In this document: positions 2,771 through 5,081 of the stretch, in pieces
Layout of the letters: each line of letters starts with the position of its first letter
How positions within the stretch are numbered: position 1 is the first letter of the stretch
Assembly: GCA_009779045.1 (NCBI GenBank)
Contig: WREZ01000112.1
Span: forward strand, 1-5,081
DNA from: Candidatus Bathycorpusculum sp.
GTDB taxonomy: Archaea; Thermoproteota; Bathyarchaeia; Bathyarchaeales; Bathycorpusculaceae
Length of the DNA stretch: 5,081 nucleotides
Reading direction: 5' to 3'
The notes under the pieces: model-generated
What the model was told of the DNA's origin: nothing
Database searches by the model: none
Seen by the model: the letters and a program-made list of their open reading frames with translations, nothing else
Program-made: the position numbers and the translations under genes

Positions 2771-5081
2771 CCGAGCAATTAAATACAACATTTTATTGCG
2801 TAACCTGCCACAGTCCAGTATTCAAAACATACAAAGATGATACTAATACCCAATTCTACAATTGCTCAAACTGTGGAATTATAACAAAAATCCAAAACGA
2901 TACAGTAGCATCACAACAAGAAAAAACTCTCAAAGATAAATCATCAAAGAACAATTTTATTGAAAACCCCTTCAACACTATTTATGATGTCACCAACCAA
3001 ACTCCTGTGGAACAAGAAAATGCACAAGAAGAAGTTAAAAACTTAAAACAACGCCTTCAAGAGGAATATAACCAAACTCAAGCTTTAAAGAAGGCAGTTG
3101 AAGAATTTAGCCGTAATCCTAATGTTGAAGAACTTTTAATGAAACAAGCACACACTACCATCAGCAGTTATGATGATCACATTATAAGAGTGGTTTTCCA
3201 TGTAGGCCTCTCAGCTTACCACAAACCTCTTAATTTAGGCTTAAAAGCAGAAAGCGGCAGCGGTAAAAGTTACAGTACAGTAGAAACAATAAAGTTTCTA
3301 CCTGAAGAAGACGTGCAAGTTATTGGTAGTCAAAGTCCTAAAGTGATAAGTCATGAAAATGGCATTCGAAAAACTATAGACGGTCGCGAGTTAAAAGAGG
3401 AGAGCATCCCCGAGAAACCAAAAGTAAACAATTATCCTGACAAACAAGAGTTTAATGAAGCCCTTAAAGTCTACAAACAACAGAAAGTACAATGGGAGAA
3501 TGATTGTAAAAATAGTTTTTATGAGGTTGATTTGAGAAATAAAATTCTACTCTTTCTTGAAAGCGTAAACCCTGAAACTTTTAAAATGCTTAAAACTACA
3601 ATGAGTCACGACCATGCGTATATAGATCATAAATATGTGGACGATAAAGGCAAGGTGCATGTTACTAGGTTGGTGGGGGCTCCAGTTATGATTTTTAATA
3701 GTGTAGATAATGAGTATGTGGCAGAGCAAGCGACAAGAACTTTAACAGCAACACCAAGTGCACGGGTTGAGAAAATTGAGGATTCTATGGCAATAAGTAA
3801 CAATAAAAGTGCTTATCCTTGGCTATATGAAGCAGAACCGTTTCAACGACGGGTTATCACGGAGTATGTGCGTAAAGTCAAACAGTTTATGGCTGCAGGT
3901 AAAGTCAGTGTAGCAATTCCCTTTTTAGATATATATGAAGGTTTTAGCAAAGAGGCTGTACGGGATATGCGTGACTTTAACAAGTATCTAGAATTGCTGC
4001 CCAGTTACGCAATTTTTAAATTGTTTCAGCGACCAATTGCGATGATTGAGGGTAAACGTTACCTTATTCCTACTGTGCAAGACGCTATGGATGCTAAAGA
4101 TGCTTTTGATGCAATTTTGGAAACTACTAAAACTAGTACTGATTACCGTGTACTTGATTTTTATAAGAGTACAATAGTTGATACAACAGGGTTAACAGCT
4201 GAGCAAATAACTGATTGTTATAATAAAGGTAAAAAGCGGCAAACTGCGGTGAAAACTGTTCGGAAATGGTTGAATAGACTTGAAGAGATTGATTTTGTTG
4301 ATGTACGTGAAGATGTTACTGATCGTAGATGTAAATTATATTATCCTCTTAAGAAAAACATGCCTTTTGTGCCTTTTTTTGAAAAAAGCGAATCTTTACG
4401 GTCTATTCTTGAAATCGGCTTTAAAAAATGGGTAAAATCTGTGTCTTTTCAAACGGGTGTTCCTTTAATAATTTTAAATATTGATGGAACAGCAAAATCA
4501 ATATCTGAGTTTGAATTGGAAAAAATTGTTTTAGGAACAGCAAACTTTGAGGAAATAGATTTTGTGTCAAAATCAAGTTTTGAAGCCTTAAATAAACCTG
4601 AAAACATGCTCTTTTCTGGAAATAACCTAAAAGGTACAACTTTAAATGATGTGTTTAAAAATCAAACAAGCACTGCTTTTGGTGGTGTTTTACAAAGAAA
4701 CTTGGTTAGTTATGTTGAAGCAAATATAAATCAGCGAGATCAAAATTTGAAAAATGAGGTGGATACAGGGGGGGATAAACTTGTTTTGTCTAATAGTGGT
4801 GTCAAGTGTGTCGCGCAGGGTTCAGTAGGGGTTAACAGTTTTTTGTCGGACGTTAAAAATGTCGAATCAGATAACAGTATGGCTAAACAAGAAGTGTTGA
4901 TTGACCATTTTGAATGTGATAGGCAGAACTTGTTAGAGGCGGTTGTAAAAACTCCTGATTTTGCTGGGTTTGCTTCTTTGGTGGAGTGTGTTGAGGTTCG
5001 GTCGGGTGATGCTGGTGTTCCTTGTGCTTGCTGTAGTGAAGAGGGCACCTGTAATTGTGTAGCTTATTTTTTGGATGGTTC
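2767..5081 (+). CDS. Large P-loop ATPase with zinc ribbon and winged helix, probable replication helicase-like protein (3' partial)
   Basis: The frame is open from GTG 2767 to the window end: 771 codons and no stop. In order: zinc ribbon C11/C14 and C33/C36; coiled coil about 82-114; Walker A AESGSGKS (161-168, K167); Walker B-like ILLFLES (260-266, E265); TMSHD (278-282); sensor-1-like strand MIFNSVDN with N311; ATRTLTATPS with candidate arginine R324; a helical region; a winged helix about 455-530 (recognition helix TAVKTVRKWLNRLEEIDFV, wing to LYYPL). Beyond 540 lies an unassigned extension ending in a cysteine cluster, C753, C755, C756, C762, C764. From memory, the run of motifs (KILxFLE, ETF..L, SHD, sensor strand, ATRT.T.TP, winged helix) matches helicase- or primase-associated ATPases on archaeal mobile elements; no search was run. 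It probably uses ATP to remodel or unwind DNA in replication of the element. As last visible gene of the operon, it overlaps the previous stop in GTGA. Base composition shifts from C- to G-rich along the gene. An MCM-like or packaging ATPase is an alternative. Confidence 0.88.
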   Translation, partial: MTEQLNTTFYCVTCHSPVFKTYKDDTNTQFYNCSNCGIITKIQNDTVASQQEKTLKDKSSKNNFIENPFNTIYDVTNQTPVEQENAQEEVKNLKQRLQEEYNQTQALKKAVEEFSRNPNVEELLMKQAHTTISSYDDHIIRVVFHVGLSAYHKPLNLGLKAESGSGKSYSTVETIKFLPEEDVQVIGSQSPKVISHENGIRKTIDGRELKEESIPEKPKVNNYPDKQEFNEALKVYKQQKVQWENDCKNSFYEVDLRNKILLFLESVNPETFKMLKTTMSHDHAYIDHKYVDDKGKVHVTRLVGAPVMIFNSVDNEYVAEQATRTLTATPSARVEKIEDSMAISNNKSAYPWLYEAEPFQRRVITEYVRKVKQFMAAGKVSVAIPFLDIYEGFSKEAVRDMRDFNKYLELLPSYAIFKLFQRPIAMIEGKRYLIPTVQDAMDAKDAFDAILETTKTSTDYRVLDFYKSTIVDTTGLTAEQITDCYNKGKKRQTAVKTVRKWLNRLEEIDFVDVREDVTDRRCKLYYPLKKNMPFVPFFEKSESLRSILEIGFKKWVKSVSFQTGVPLIILNIDGTAKSISEFELEKIVLGTANFEEIDFVSKSSFEALNKPENMLFSGNNLKGTTLNDVFKNQTSTAFGGVLQRNLVSYVEANINQRDQNLKNEVDTGGDKLVLSNSGVKCVAQGSVGVNSFLSDVKNVESDNSMAKQEVLIDHFECDRQNLLEAVVKTPDFAGFASLVECVEVRSGDAGVPCACCSEEGTCNCVAYFLDG

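Noticed and set aside
3547..3729. Minus-strand open frame of 60 residues
   Set aside because: It is antisense to the conserved ATPase core (Walker B to sensor-1), with no ribosome-binding site or promoter.
4421..4639. Minus-strand open frame of 72 residues
   Set aside because: It is antisense to the ATPase gene; the Leu/Gln/Phe-rich product is an artefact of the complementary codons.
4740..5048. Minus-strand open frame of 102 residues, Ser/Thr/Pro-rich
   Set aside because: It is antisense to the ATPase gene, whose plus-strand frame stays open throughout; the composition reflects the G/T-rich sense strand.
1..5081. CRISPR array, tRNA or rRNA genes, insertion-sequence ends, or regularly spaced tandem repeats
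   Set aside because: Reading both strands showed no repeat-spacer pattern, no tRNA B-box in a cloverleaf context, no transposase motif and no terminal inverted repeats with target duplication.

Overview
The window is AT-rich DNA that looks archaeal and probably comes from a mobile or extrachromosomal element (plasmid, virus or integrated element). The support is indirect. Start sites are preceded by GGTGA/GTGAT/GGAG-type ribosome-binding sites. The only convincing promoter region holds TATA-like boxes about 25-30 bases from plausible start points, with no obvious bacterial -35/-10 pair. The large gene at the right resembles, from memory, a helicase-like P-loop ATPase family carried by archaeal mobile elements. 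There are no rRNA, tRNA, CRISPR or transposase genes, and the lineage cannot be assigned from the sequence alone.

Right half (2222-5081, plus strand): three translationally coupled genes form one operon. They encode a 63-residue zinc-ribbon protein, an 86-residue protein of unknown function, and a very large protein (771 codons visible, running off the right edge). The large protein has an N-terminal zinc ribbon, a coiled coil, a Walker A P-loop, a Walker B-like strand, a sensor/arginine region, a winged-helix domain and a cysteine-rich C-terminal extension. It is probably the replication or DNA-remodelling ATPase of the element. The genes overlap by 1 and 4 bases, and each has a clear ribosome-binding site.

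Centre (1007-2221, minus strand): a divergent 404-residue protein whose N-terminal winged helix appears to be split by an ~80-residue coiled coil. The 97-base gap between the divergent genes holds overlapping TATA-like boxes for both directions. It also holds a perfect 14-bp palindrome lying where it would block transcription of the minus-strand gene. The simplest model is that the 404-residue protein binds DNA, represses itself and perhaps controls the ATPase operon. Just past its TGA stop the same frame stays open for 45 codons that look partly coding.

Left (1-868): a gene-poor AT-rich stretch (485-868), then a compact minus-strand cassette. The cassette holds a 94-residue helical protein with an uncertain start, a 39-residue protein, and a fragment running off the left edge. 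The helical protein loosely recalls the C-terminal half of phage terminase small subunits, but this is weak.

Across the window the plus strand is C-rich over G to about 3.1-3.5 kb, then G-rich over C to the end. This switch falls inside the large ATPase gene.
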